Positions 21,300-31,235 of a DNA stretch of 41,310 nt are shown piece after piece (position 1 is the stretch's first letter; every line of letters begins with the position of its first letter). This DNA comes from Chara braunii (lineage: Eukaryota; Streptophyta; Charophyceae; Charales; Characeae): assembly GCA_003427395.1 (NCBI GenBank), contig BFEA01000214.1, positions 559,188 to 600,497 of the forward strand, given 5' to 3'. The notes beneath the pieces were generated by a model. That model was given only the letters and a program-made list of their open reading frames with translations, had not been told where the DNA came from and did not search any database. Position numbers and translations under genes: made by a program.

Positions 21300-21590
21300 G
21301 GTGGGCGACCATCTAGTAGTCGCAAATGGTTGGACCATTCTGCGAAATACCCGAATATGGTTCAACCAACATTTAAACGAGACAAAATTGAGAGTAACGT
21401 TGTAAATTTTTTTAAAATAAACGCTACAAATGATGAAATTGTCATTGGACAACCATCTCGTAGGTGCAAATGGTTGGAAATTCTACGAAAGAGCAAAATA
21501 TAGTCATATGACCACACTTGGAATTAGATAAGATTTATATTGTAAGAAAATTTAAAATAAACGCTACCCAACGTTCTTCATCATCAGGAA
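21300..21590. repeat. ~142-bp tandem duplication
   Basis: ACCATCTMGTAGKYGCAAATGGTTGG begins near 21308 and 21452, and TTTAAAATAAACGCTAC near 21411 and 21551. On the minus strand the copies read into a GTAGCGTTTATTTTAAA block, which could be a repeated splice donor region. Confidence 0.75.
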
Positions 21591-21655
21591 GAGCAAGCCA
21601 TGTCATAAGTTGTGACGACATTCCTTACGCTAATCGGTCTTCATCACTAGGAATG

Positions 21656-24404
21656 CTATCGTTTTTCTTCATCAGGAAAACCAAGGCATGCCATAACATT
21701 TTCTCTGGCTAATTTTAGAATGTGCAAACCATTCTCCAAACACGATATTCTTGATGTCCATTTTCATAGAATATAATTTGCATGCTGCCACTGCTCAAGT
21801 GACGTTTTGTCCTTCTTCCATGTCTTCTTTCACGCATTCGTATATTGCACAACAAGACTTTTCACGACAGGTTGTGACACCCAATATTCAACGAGAAAGT
21901 GGTTGAAAGTTGGCGATCTGACGTCGTTGTCAACAACAAAAATAACTCTCCCCATCCACTCTAGAACACCTTGGTCAATGTCGTCTTGTGAAGGATGTAA
22001 CAGAACAAATTGACCCTTTTCCACGTTTGTCACAAAATTCAGCTTTGGTTTGGGACGCTCGTTGGCGGGTCCTACAAAAAGTGATTCTTTGTTCTCGTCA
22101 TTTTTCACGAGGAAAACAATATCAATGTCATGTGAATCATCCTTCATTATTCCTTCCATTGATGGTCAGAAACCAGCCTTGAGCGACACTCTTCGAGATT
22201 GAGACCCATACTGATCTTCAATTGTTTCTAAAAACTGTTTCCAGTATGACAACGCACTCTCCTTCGAAAAGTTTATCTCATCCTTCTTTTCAACTCACTC
22301 ATGTTGTTTGTTATGTAACCAATCAACAAATGTGTTTACGCCTTCAACACCTGAAACAAAATCATTATGATTTCCTGAAGGTGAGACACGGATTAGCTGA
22401 AACGGTCACTGTGGTCCTCCATATCTCTTGTTCGCATCTCTCTTAAAACAGTAAACTGGCGAAGACCACTTAGGACTCGTACAATACTCCTTCCACTGGA
22501 ACACAGGGTTATCATCCTCCATAAAAAAATATAAATGTATGTGGACGAGTGTGACTTGTCAACCTTTTCACTAAAAAAAGTTTCACAACACTTCTCCAGT
22601 CCGCAATTTCATTCATGAACGTACATGATGGGCGATCAATTTGGGAATCAACAATAAGCTTAAAGAGATCAGTCATAGTGTATGCATCATGCATTTTTAG
22701 CTTGCGGGAAAAGTGACTAAATGTGACATCGACATCGGTGTGTGTGTGCCCTAGTAGCATGAAACCGAACTCAACCTCTTTGAAGAAACTTAATTTCACA
22801 AAAGTTGCAGCCAACGGTAACACATATCAATTTTTATTATCTCTCAAACAATTATCCGTGTATCCTGAGCATTGGAGGCAAGCCGCTCGATGTCAGAACG
22901 TCACGAAGGTCTTTCATAATGGATGATATAACAACATTTGAGTCGTGTGGGTAGCAAGGAAACCACGTGTGAACATGGACAGACGAAGAACGTCCGTTTG
23001 CGATGATCGCTGTCAAGTTTGTATTCAACATTGGGACATTAGCAAATGCTTTCGATATGTTTTCTCCACCGAAATGTGGAATACATGTCATCAACGATGA
23101 TGCACAAATTGTTTGAGGCCAACCTCTTCGATTCATCCTTCCACACCTCATAAGTCGCCCGATGTTGGAGATGAAGGTCCAAATGCTTGTCACGCAAAAA
23201 AACAAAATGCCCACACACTCGTGTGTATTTTACAGAATTGATAGATTCTTTATATTCAACGCACTTCTCATATTTTGCAAAATTTTGATTAATATCATCA
23301 AATTTTGCATGCCAAAAGTGTATTATCCATATGTTATAAAACACTTGGAGAGAAACAATGCGAACGTCCATATTGTCAAATTGCGTCTTCAACAACTGGC
23401 ATGACATGACCTTTTGACAAAGTCATCCATTTCTTTATAAATGTATTTTTACATACGCCTAACGTGAAGCACCATGGACTGATGCACACCTTTCTTTTCC
23501 TTACAATAGGTTGCACAATCTCCTTGCCATCTTTTACGAATGTGAAACTTTTCAAAGTTTCAGTCCACCACGCATCTCCGCTTTTGTGGTCTTTGGAGTA
23601 ATATGCGCTTCGAACAACTTTGATGTCATCTAAGGTCATGTGTACACAACACTCTCATCTACAACAATCTTTCTCACGAACGCTTGCTAACGCTTTTCTG
23701 ATCAACTTCCGGTGAACTGACTCTAAAATGTTGTTTGATCTCAACATTCTCTTTCGATAAGCATACGAACGCTTTTCCGATGACAATCTTTGCAGGAACA
23801 TATCATCAAAATATGAAACAAGGTCGTTACTGTCGTCATGATTTCGACAACAATGGTCGGAGTTGCTATTGTCGTTATTGCCTGGATGATTGTCTTTATC
23901 GGAAGAACTCTCAGCACAAGAACCAATTGAAGCACTTGAGCGCCAACCATCCTCTTTCCTTTCCTCACATGAGTTCAATTCTTCTCTGGCGAGTCGAAAG
24001 TCAAGAGAATTGTGGAGAGTGTCGTGTTCGGGATCTTGGAGTGAATTTCTGGGCACCCATAAAATACGATCTACATCAGATGTGGACCTGTTAGCATGAC
24101 AGTCGTCAACTTTATAACCTGCATTATCGGATTCGGGTGATATTGTCAGTCCTGGGCGCTGAATGACAGGGGAACTACTCTCGCAAGTAGCAGCATTGAA
24201 TTCACATTCTTTCATTCTTTTACGAGCAAGTGAGTCGGGGGTGCAGGTATTGTCACGAATTACATCTTCGGCACCAGGAGAGTACATAGAGAGGTCTTGC
24301 ATATCCGCATGACAATTCTCATCCAGTAACGTGTTAGATGCTTCACAGTCCATACTTGTCAGCGCTGCATATTTAACTTGCCGATATGTAGTGCCGCAAG
24401 ACAT
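21656..24404 (-). pseudogene. DUF7869-like (putative transposon-derived) gene, decayed
   Basis: Conceptual reading on the minus strand follows the layout I know for DUF7869 proteins. First ATG is at 24404 (an in-frame TAA lies upstream near 24464). An acidic, low-complexity N-terminus of ~250 residues leads to a Cys cluster (KDCCR-stop-ECCVHMTLDDIK) and an AYYSKDHKS segment. Next come VCISPWCFTLGV, then FYNIWIIHFWHA and KYEKCVEYKE, where one Cys of the usual C-x-x-C seems to be Tyr. The core follows: CIIVDDM, IPHFGGENISK, PHDSNVV, TDNCLRDNKN-stop-YV and GFMLLGHTHTDVDVTFSHFS. The C-terminal part has NPVFQWKEYC, SYWKQFLETIEDQYG and EWMGRVIFVVDND. Seven in-frame stops (23657, 22829, 22408, 22297, 22168, 21832, 21766, first base on the minus strand) are all TGA; the first TAG is at 21658. 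At least four frame changes occur, near 23400, 23090, 22855 and 22530; the first and second seem to involve small deletions, the last lies in a T7 run. The gene cannot make an intact protein. Family function is unknown. Confidence 0.75.
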
Positions 24405-24464
24405 AATGAGTCTGTGAGGACAAATGAGTGGGTTAACATTCAAGGCGCGAACATGTTGTTGTTA

Positions 24465-24750
24465 AGACGAACATAACAAAGCGTTATCGTTCATCAATTG
24501 CATGACTCATGGAGTGAATGGAGAAATAACGAATCCGGGGAAAAGGCGTTTAGCGAATACGAGGAACTGAAAAAAAACAAGTAATAACAACACGGTCACT
24601 AAAAGTGTCGCTACATGTCCATTTCATCAACATTGGTAGATCAACGTGGGTACATAAAATTAAGGAACTCGTTCCCTTGCTTTGATCGGTTCAAGAGACC
24701 GTTTTTGTGTTCACATGATGAGTAATCGGAATCGGTTTTGGTAACGGTCG
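24465..24750. other. Upstream flank of the DUF7869-like pseudogene
   Basis: No gene or clear promoter element on the minus strand. No terminal inverted repeat was recognised that would delimit a transposon end. Confidence 0.4.
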
Positions 24751-24912
24751 TCTGCTCCTTGTCTTGGGGTCGTGCGCCCATTTGTGCCTGAGCAACCTTC
24801 TCAACACCCCCCTCTCCCCCCGCCTGCTCCCTGCCTTGGGGTCGTGCAGTCATTTGTGCCTGAACGGCCTTCTCAACTCCGCCCCCCCTTCCCCCCGCGG
24901 TCATTCACCCCC
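24751..24912. repeat. ~72-bp minisatellite, two copies, entering a gap
   Basis: CTGCTCCYTGYCTTGGGGTCGTGC, then a CATTTGTGCCTGA block and CCTTCTCAAC followed by a C-rich tract, occurs twice in tandem. A partial third (CGCAGTCATTCG) follows the gap, so the missing bases are probably more of the same array. Confidence 0.8.
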
Positions 24913-25023
24913 NNNNNNNNNNNNNNNNNNNNNNNNNNNNNNNNNNNNNNNNNNNNNNNNNNNNNNNNNNNNNNNNNNNNNNNNNNNNNNNNNNNNNNNN
25001 NNNCCCCCCCCCCCCCCCCCCCC
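24913..25023. other. Assembly gap (91 N) followed by a C20 run
   Basis: N from 24913 to 25003, then 20 consecutive C. The homopolymer next to a minisatellite explains the gap. Confidence 0.95.
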
Positions 25024-25239
25024 GCAGTCATTCGCGCCGTTGGTCCCCGACCTTGACCCCTTGCTCTCTACATGCTTGTTCTTCCCTTCACGTAGGGTTG
25101 GGGACGGCAGCAGCTCCGCAAGTGTGTACGACATCAGGAAACCAACTCACCATCATCATCCCGATGACATCGGATTTCAATGTCATGTTGGGCATCTGCA
25201 ATCTTCATGGTATCCTTGTCGAGCATCCTCAACCTTCTT

Positions 25240-26605
25240 CATGTCGAACATGACGGCTTTGGAAGGCCTCCAATTCTTGAGTTTTCCCGACATACAGCAT
25301 CAGCATGTTGTCGAGACTGCTCGTCGTTGAAAACCTTCAGTATGTGCCAAACAATCGGTCGTCCGAAGTCCGGACCACCAAAAACACTCTTGTAGGGACA
25401 CGCGAAAACACTCTTGTAGGGGACATGTGATAACTTCCCCGGACGAAGACTTTTGTTGAAGGCAGTTGCTCTAGAGAACATCCTATGCACTGAACACCAC
25501 AAGAAACTGTTTTAGAAGTGATGTCACCCGTGTGCTCTCATAATGCGATGTCCTACGGTGCCAGGCAGTCGATAGGGTGAGGAAGTCTTGAGTCTTAGGA
25601 ACTGACCACCATGCACATGTTTTGTGAAATGCCACGCCGTCCACCAGTGCTATTTGTTTATGACTGTTGGACACCCCTTGCAGTTTGTGATCCATCAACC
25701 TCCGTATGTGTGAAATAGTCAGTCGTCATCTAGTCGGATGCCCGAAAGCACCATTGTAGAGAGCAGATCATGGATTGGCCGGATGGACACTTTTACAGGC
25801 GGTCGCTGTTGTTGAATGACGACTGCCTCCAGCGTTCAGTTGCATTTGTGGTCCCGTTGTCCCACAAGCCGTGACATATTTTTGTCGACGATAGCTATTT
25901 GCAAAGGAGCACCGACCGCGGGTTATTGACGGCAGAACAAACGACAACCCGTGGATGAAGTTTGGTTGTCGTTCGAAATGTGTGCATAATGCACTGTGTA
26001 AGTTGTGCGAAATAGTGTTGAGTCCTTATTGCCATTCATCACTTTATCGTTCATTCATGAACAGTTTGTCGTATCGGTTACGATTATTGTTGTTTACCAC
26101 AGTTCCGGCACCACGGGTGGCACGACATGACAACCGCTGGCAGGCACCACGGGTGGCACGACACGACAACCGCTGGCAGGCACCTTGGGTGCACAACCAC
26201 CGCAGATAGGTTGTCGTGTTGGACAGCAACACCAATGCATGCAAAGAGGTTGAGTCTTTGCGTTGCATACGATGATCGCCGGATAGGCCGTTGCGTTGCA
26301 CACCACTACAATCGGATACACAGGTTGTATGGGCACTTTGTCCAGCCGGTTATCGGGTCGGACACGCCGACAACATCATGGACACGAACACCGTTGGGAG
26401 GTTGAACACAGATCAATGTTGATCGTGTCGAACACGAGGACTTTGAAAGGCCCCCAGTTCCTGAGCTTTCCTGACTCGCAACATCAACTTGTTATTGTGA
26501 CTGTTCTCGGTTAAGAACCTTCACTATGTGCCAAATAGTCGACCGTTCGAACTCCAGACTACCAAAAGCACTTTTGTAGGGAACACACGATAGCTTTCCG
26601 AGACG
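25240..26605 (+). repeat. Three degenerate direct copies of a ~180-bp sequence
   Basis: Copies lie near 25240-25440, 25690-25760 (partial) and 26425-26605. Shared blocks are TCGAACAYGA, GGCCYCCARTTCYTGAG, TATGTGCCAAA, GTCGNCCGTTCGAA-like, and ACCAAAARCACTYTTGTAGGG. Copy 1 has an extra internal repeat of AAACACTCTTGTAGGG. No open frame is conserved among the copies. Confidence 0.7.
26108..26200 (+). repeat. 36-bp tandem repeat, 2.6 copies
   Basis: CACCACGGGTGGCACGACAY, GACAACCGCTGGCAGG is repeated from 26108 and 26144, then a partial CACCTTGGGTGC. CACCACGGGTGG is itself near-palindromic. Confidence 0.85.
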
Positions 26606-27200
26606 GAGGTTGAACACAGTTCAGTCACCACGGATGGCACGACACAACCTACCGTGGGCAGGGATTTTGGATGCAGATTGACCGCTGGCAGGTTATCGTG
26701 TCGGACATCAGTACCAATGCGTACCTGGAGTTTGAGCCGTGTTGGGCACGATGATCGCCGGAGAGGCGTTCGCGTGGCACACCACGAGAGCCGGATAGAC
26801 GGGCTTACGGGCACCTTGCTCCGACTGGTTATCGGGTTGGACATGACAACCACATCATGGACATGATCACCTGTGTCAGGTTGAACACAGACCAGGCATC
26901 ACGGTTGGCACGTCCACCTCTGCTTGACATTGCATGGCACTGCGACCGCTGGTCACCTTGAGGTTGGTTTATCGTGTCGGACACGACGAACATATTGTGA
27001 AGAGCGTTAGTCATCGTGTTGGATACGATGACCACCGGAAAGTTATCGTGTCGGCTAAGACAACACCTTATGTGACTGGTTGTATTGGGCACCTTGCCCG
27101 ACTGGTTATTGGGTTGGACACGACGACCACCTCATGCAGGGGATGTTTTGGGCATGCTGTCGGGCTGGTTATTGGTTTCGACATGAAAACCTCGTCATTG
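26201..27200. repeat. Degenerate field of TCGTGT-nnn-ACACGA palindromic motifs
   Basis: GGTTATCGKGTYGGACAYGA-type words recur roughly every 60-120 bp (for example near 26350, 26693, 26830, 26968, 27010, 27045 and 27105). They resemble the 25-bp palindromes of the units at 28.4-29.1 kb, but the larger unit structure is not preserved. Short frames here are not genes. Confidence 0.6.
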
Positions 27201-27689
27201 CAAAGGTGATAGAGTGGACATATTCCACTCAAGGTAGAGAAGTGTTGTTGACGTCATGAAATGAAAAGCACAGAAGGACAAATCGTGGCCGTCGATCTCA
27301 CATATCGGCGGCTTACACAAATACTTCCCGAATACTCAGACTCCAGACGAACGATTCCAAGATAAGAAGCGAAGAGATATTTGTCGGGCACTTTTGGAGG
27401 GGTGGCTCAGTTACCTAGAGAGTGGACCGGCGCTCGTGTAAAGGAGATCGACGATTCCCACAGTAGCCGCTTTGCTTGGCCAGTGCCGCCAACAGCAAGT
27501 TGTGTCACGGACGACCGCTCGCATCAACACACCCGTTCGACGACGATGAAGAACGAGAAAGCGTTCGTTGCAGCACACCCGATCGGCGTGGATGAAGAAT
27601 GCGAAATGAAACATGTGCTCGAGCGGAAGGTGTTACGAACGAACGAGGCATCGAGCGGCAAAACCCCTTCACGATAGAGGTCCCTCGGC

Positions 27690-28060
27690 ATCGTCCCATC
27701 GAATCCATCGGAAGACCGACGGTTCGTGGGAGGAGACAGGCTCCGCAGTATATAAGCAGAAGTGGACCCTCTCCATCATTTTGTCGTTTTATTTTCACTG
27801 CTGCACAGCGCCTGTCTACAACACAAATTAGCGACGGTGCGGAGGTGACGGCAGGCCAGCGAAAAGCACCCGACCGTCCCAGTATTCCACCACAGGGCCA
27901 TCGCAACAGTCGGATCGACTCGATCGGACGACTATCGATTCGCGGGACCGTTCATGCGCCCCAGTATATAAGGAGTAGTGAGCCGCCTCCTTCGTCATTA
28001 TTGCTTTCAGTCTTTTGTCGCGTCGCGGAAGACAGCAGGCTCTCAGCGCACGTTGCCGCT
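27690..28060 (+). promoter_or_regulatory. Tandemly duplicated TATA-box-bearing segment
   Basis: Two diverged copies of a ~216-bp segment each carry CAGTATATAAG (TATATAAG at 27749-27756 and 27965-27972). Shared flanks are ATCGA-TC-ATCGGA before and CATCATTTTGTCG or CGTCATTATTGC with a TTTTGTCGC block after. A third, TATA-less partial copy follows near 28075-28170. The arrangement resembles duplicated Pol II core promoters, for example from a solo LTR or duplicated gene 5' end; no downstream gene was recognised. The 234-codon frame through it runs across both TATA boxes and is unlikely to be real. Confidence 0.5.
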
Positions 28061-28439
28061 ATCATGGCCAGACATCGGACTACATTCGGCCTCCTCCAGT
28101 TTCTTCTTATGCTACCACTCTCTTGTCTCGTCGCAAAATACAGCAGGACGTCAACGCATATCGTCGGGAGTGGAGTCATTCGTCGCACGACATTCGACAC
28201 GGAACCGAGCCATCGAGGTGCAGTTCAAAGCGTGGAGCACGTTCGGAGTGGACCATCGAAACCGAAGGGAGAGGCTGAACACGCGACCGTGTCGTGGACA
28301 TAAGGACAGAGGACAAATGGTGGGGATCTTTCCCAATCCCCGATTCACAACCAGGAATTGCCACGTGGCAGTTTTGGCGCAACAGTCGTCGTGTCGATCA
28401 CGACAAACGTGCGAGGAACAGGTCGATTCAAGCCGTAGT

Positions 28440-28725
28440 GAACATGACAATGCCCTAACGATCGTGTCGAACACGATGGTTTTAGGGTTGGATCATCATG
28501 TCGAACACGACAACCCCGACAGATAGCCGCTGGCATCAGATGTATGTGGGCGGTTGTCATATTCAACAGGACAACCAACGCCAGTAGTGCACTGGTGTTG
28601 GTTGTCGTGTTCAGCACGACAACCTGCGGCGAACGTCTCGTGTTCACCACAACCCGCTGTGGTTGTCGTGTTCACCACGACGATCCAGCCCCGAGATGTT
28701 GTTTAGCCGTCAACACGATTCAGAC
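28440..28725. repeat. Nested-palindrome repeat (family P), unit 1
   Basis: It contains the basic palindrome GGTTGTCGTGTT-N-AACACGACAACC in at least four variants (near 28495, 28553, 28598 and 28660). The middle two flank a larger palindrome, CCAACGCCAGT-AGTGC-ACTGGTGTTGG. Outer sequences GGATCATC... and GACGATCCAGCCCCGAG are also mutually complementary. Mismatches between arms are mostly C/T or G/A. Confidence 0.75.
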
Positions 28726-28856
28726 ATAGACAATAGCCTCGAACTGCGGTGGCAGTGGTTGTCCTGCTCAACACGACGATCGTGTTCAACACTACGATTG
28801 TGTTGAACACGACGATCGTGTTAAACGAGATGGACTATGCATGCACAAATGTGTAA
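28726..28856. repeat. Spacer between P units with further short palindromes
   Basis: GATCGTGTTCAACAC, ATTGTGTTGAACACGA and CGATCGTGTTAAACGA follow each other, so half-sites of the same palindrome also occur as a short run here. Confidence 0.5.
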
Positions 28857-29061
28857 TGCCGACGGTAGACAACAGTTCAGGGCCGGATCATCGTGTCGAA
28901 CACGACAACCACGGCGGCTAGACGCTGACATTAGACGTTTGTGGGCGGTTGTTGTGTTGAACACGACAACCGCCCACGGACGTCTGATGCTAGCGCAAAC
29001 CGTTGTGGTTGTCGTGTTCGACACGACAATCCAGCCCCGAGGTGTTGTCTAGCCGTCGGCA
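28857..29061. repeat. Nested-palindrome repeat (family P), unit 2, exactly symmetric
   Basis: A 205-bp inverted repeat centred on base 28959. The outer ends are TGCCGACGG and CCGTCGGCA. Each ~102-base arm contains CTAGACAAC/GTTGTCTAG, a complete TCGTGT/ACACGA palindrome of its own, and a GTGGGCGG or CCGCCCAC block meeting at the central GGTTGTTGTGTT-G-AACACGACAACC. Arm-to-arm differences are dominated by C/T changes. Confidence 0.85.
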
Positions 29062-29299
29062 CAATCTAGACATAGACAATAGCCGCGAGCTGCGGTGGCG
29101 AGGGTTGTCCTATTCAACACGACGATTATGTTGTATGAGATGAACCGCTGTCGCGCGTGGCGGTCTCGCACCCTGCTGGGAGCGTTAAACCTCACGGTTG
29201 TGTCACACATGATTTTTCTTAAGAGTTTGAAAAAGAATCAGTCACCACTCCGACCGTGCACGCGTGCTATACCTCTCACGACACCCCACGACACGTCGG

Positions 29300-29474
29300 G
29301 GTGCTGTGAGGTACAACTCACCTCTACCCGAGGGGCTGTCACCACCCTCTTGTACGCGTATCCCTGCTGAGCTACCGACCCATATGCAAAGGTTTTTACA
29401 TGCCTTTGTAGAGGTAAGTTGGCCGAGGGCGTTTGCTCGATCGCCATAGCATAGGCATACGCGGGGTTGAACGC
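29300..29474 (-). repeat. SINE-like repeat with A-box, copy 3
   Basis: On the minus strand TAGCTCAGCAGG (29363-29374) matches the Pol III A-box consensus. Block order with 8410-8554 is the same: GCCCTCGGCC, GGTAGCTCAGCAGGGATACG, GACAGCCCCTCGGG, GAGGTGAGTTGTACCTC. The best preserved of three copies. Confidence 0.55.
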
Positions 29475-29758
29475 TTAAGACTGACCCGTTTATGTGTTGG
29501 GCATCGGGGCGCTGATCTCCCGGACCGACTTATATTCAAGTCGACTCTATTGACGATCTCTCGTGTATACATTACTCTGACCTACTTGTACTTGACCAAT
29601 TATATAAGCTACTTAAGTTATCCCAAATCAATACATACATGAAGAATACAGTTTAAAGGTTGAGACTGAAACTCAAGGAAATATCTTTACGTTTCACATG
29701 ACAAAGGCAAACATCAGGATGAACAAAGCTGAACTTTTGGAAGAGAAAACAATCAATC
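29475..29758. other. Stretch without recognisable gene
   Basis: AT-rich with no repeat or frame worth calling. Confidence 0.4.
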
Positions 29759-29890
29759 GGTTTTTGGCCTTTCAAACAAGCATCACAAATAAAAGAAGGC
29801 TCATGGCCTGTCAAAAATATGCATCAGCAATAAAAGATAGGCTCATGGTCTTTCAAAGAAAATGACATGAATAAGGTTTTTGGCCTTTGC
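29759..29890 (+). repeat. ~40-bp degenerate tandem repeat
   Basis: GGCTCATGGCCTGTCAAA-like words recur near 29764, 29804, 29846 and 29881, each with an AATAAAAGA-like block. Confidence 0.7.
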
Positions 29891-30435
29891 CAATTATCCT
29901 AATCCATTCAACATCAAGGAGTAAAAGTCGAAAATCCAAACCAAATGTACATAGGTGAGGTGTCGACGAAATGTCTGAGTCGAGGCTCAGGTAAGCATAA
30001 GTTCAACAATGCGAGTAGAGTGAATAGCACGTGGTTGGTCATTTTACTGATCTGCAAACAAGAGTCAATCACATTACACAATCCTGGTAGAGTCAACCAT
30101 TCATTCACTTTTACACACATTACACCTACGCTTCCAAACCATTCAACCAGACATTCTCTTTTCGACTTAATCATTCGATGACCTTTTTTCATCAAACACA
30201 GACCCTTTAGACAATGACCCGAAAATGAGAAATGTCATTTAGTGCAGAGGTAGATGCAAGGTGTGGGTGTTAAGGGTGCGTGAGGTTGAGTTGGCGAACC
30301 AACCTGTTACCATAAGGCAACAGTATGTAGTCTTCATAAACTCATAATGAGTCTTTTTGATTGTTGAGGTGACCTGCAATCACACACAGGTCCACAAGGT
30401 CACAACACCTCCCTCGCTATCGACATGCCCTTACA
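29891..30435. other. Stretch without recognisable gene
   Basis: A CAG/GTAAGC splice-donor-like site lies near 29988 on the plus strand, but no exon is recognisable. Confidence 0.35.
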
Positions 30436-30730
30436 TGAAGTTCAGCAATATGAACTTCAATTCTAACGGAGGACTACAATATAGTCCGATCAAATGTAAG
30501 TATGAAGTAAGAAGACCCCCATAAAAGTCTTCATCTCATACTTACCAGTCTGTATGGATTCGATCGAGCGGTAGGATGACTCAGACATGAGTATCCTACT
30601 ACGTATTTTAGTCTAGTTGACGTACACTTAGACAGACCATGGGATGACCTACACAAAAGTAACCCACTTCTAGTTTGTCAACGAATATGTATGTACGTAC
30701 AAATGAGTATGAGGATGTTCCTCACACATG
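30436..30730. repeat. Cluster of consecutive short hairpins
   Basis: In order: TGAAGTTCA/TGAACTTCA (30436-30459, 9-bp arms), GGACTA/TAGTCC (30471-30487), GTAAGTATGA...GAAGAC with GTCTTC...TCATACTTAC (about 30496-30546), GTAGGAT(G)ACTCA/TGAGTATCCTAC (30571-30599), a weaker GGGATGACC/TAACCC (about 30652-30675) and GAGGA/TCCTC (about 30709-30721). No coding. Confidence 0.65.
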
Positions 30731-31140
30731 AGCCTTATCCTATCACTCGTTCTGAACCACTATTCATTATCCATATATTCATCAAATATAAAGTTGTCAA
30801 GAGTAATGCAAAGAAGGGTTTATAGAATGAGAATGAGAAGAGACATAACTTGTCTTCTTGTTTTTCGCGTTTTTATTTTTCTTCCTCATTTTCCTCATCC
30901 TTTTCTACTTATTTTCTCCTTCATTCTCTTGTCTGACTTCTTCCTTATTTTTCTTTCTACCCTTTTCACTTCATCCTCAAGTCCTCCTAACTAGATGACC
31001 TTGTGTGCACTTGGACTTTATCCGGGTCAACGTGTGTGAATCCGAATACGGTTCTAGTGGGGCACAAGATTCACGTGCACATATCTAATTGTGCTATCAA
31101 TTAGATGAGAATAAACGGCATGGACATAGTACCCACATCA

Positions 31141-31217
<77 letters not shown>

Positions 31218-31230
31218 TAAAAATAATAAT
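31141..31230. repeat. (AAT)n microsatellite
   Basis: About 25 AAT units before the left border of the hAT-like element B; the same kind of tract continues at its right border. Confidence 0.95.
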
Positions 31231-31235
31231 ATAAT

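Noticed and set aside
23655-24443. Start of the DUF7869-like frame at 24443
   Set aside because: That codon is TTG; the first ATG in frame is at 24404, and a eukaryotic start needs ATG.
27599-28303. 234-codon plus-strand frame
   Set aside because: Runs across two TATA boxes and a tandem duplication; overlapping long frames on the other strand reflect GC-rich repeat sequence.
28440-29061. CRISPR array
   Set aside because: Palindromic repeats are unevenly spaced, embedded in larger inverted repeats, and the spacers are themselves repeated; the DNA is eukaryotic in character.
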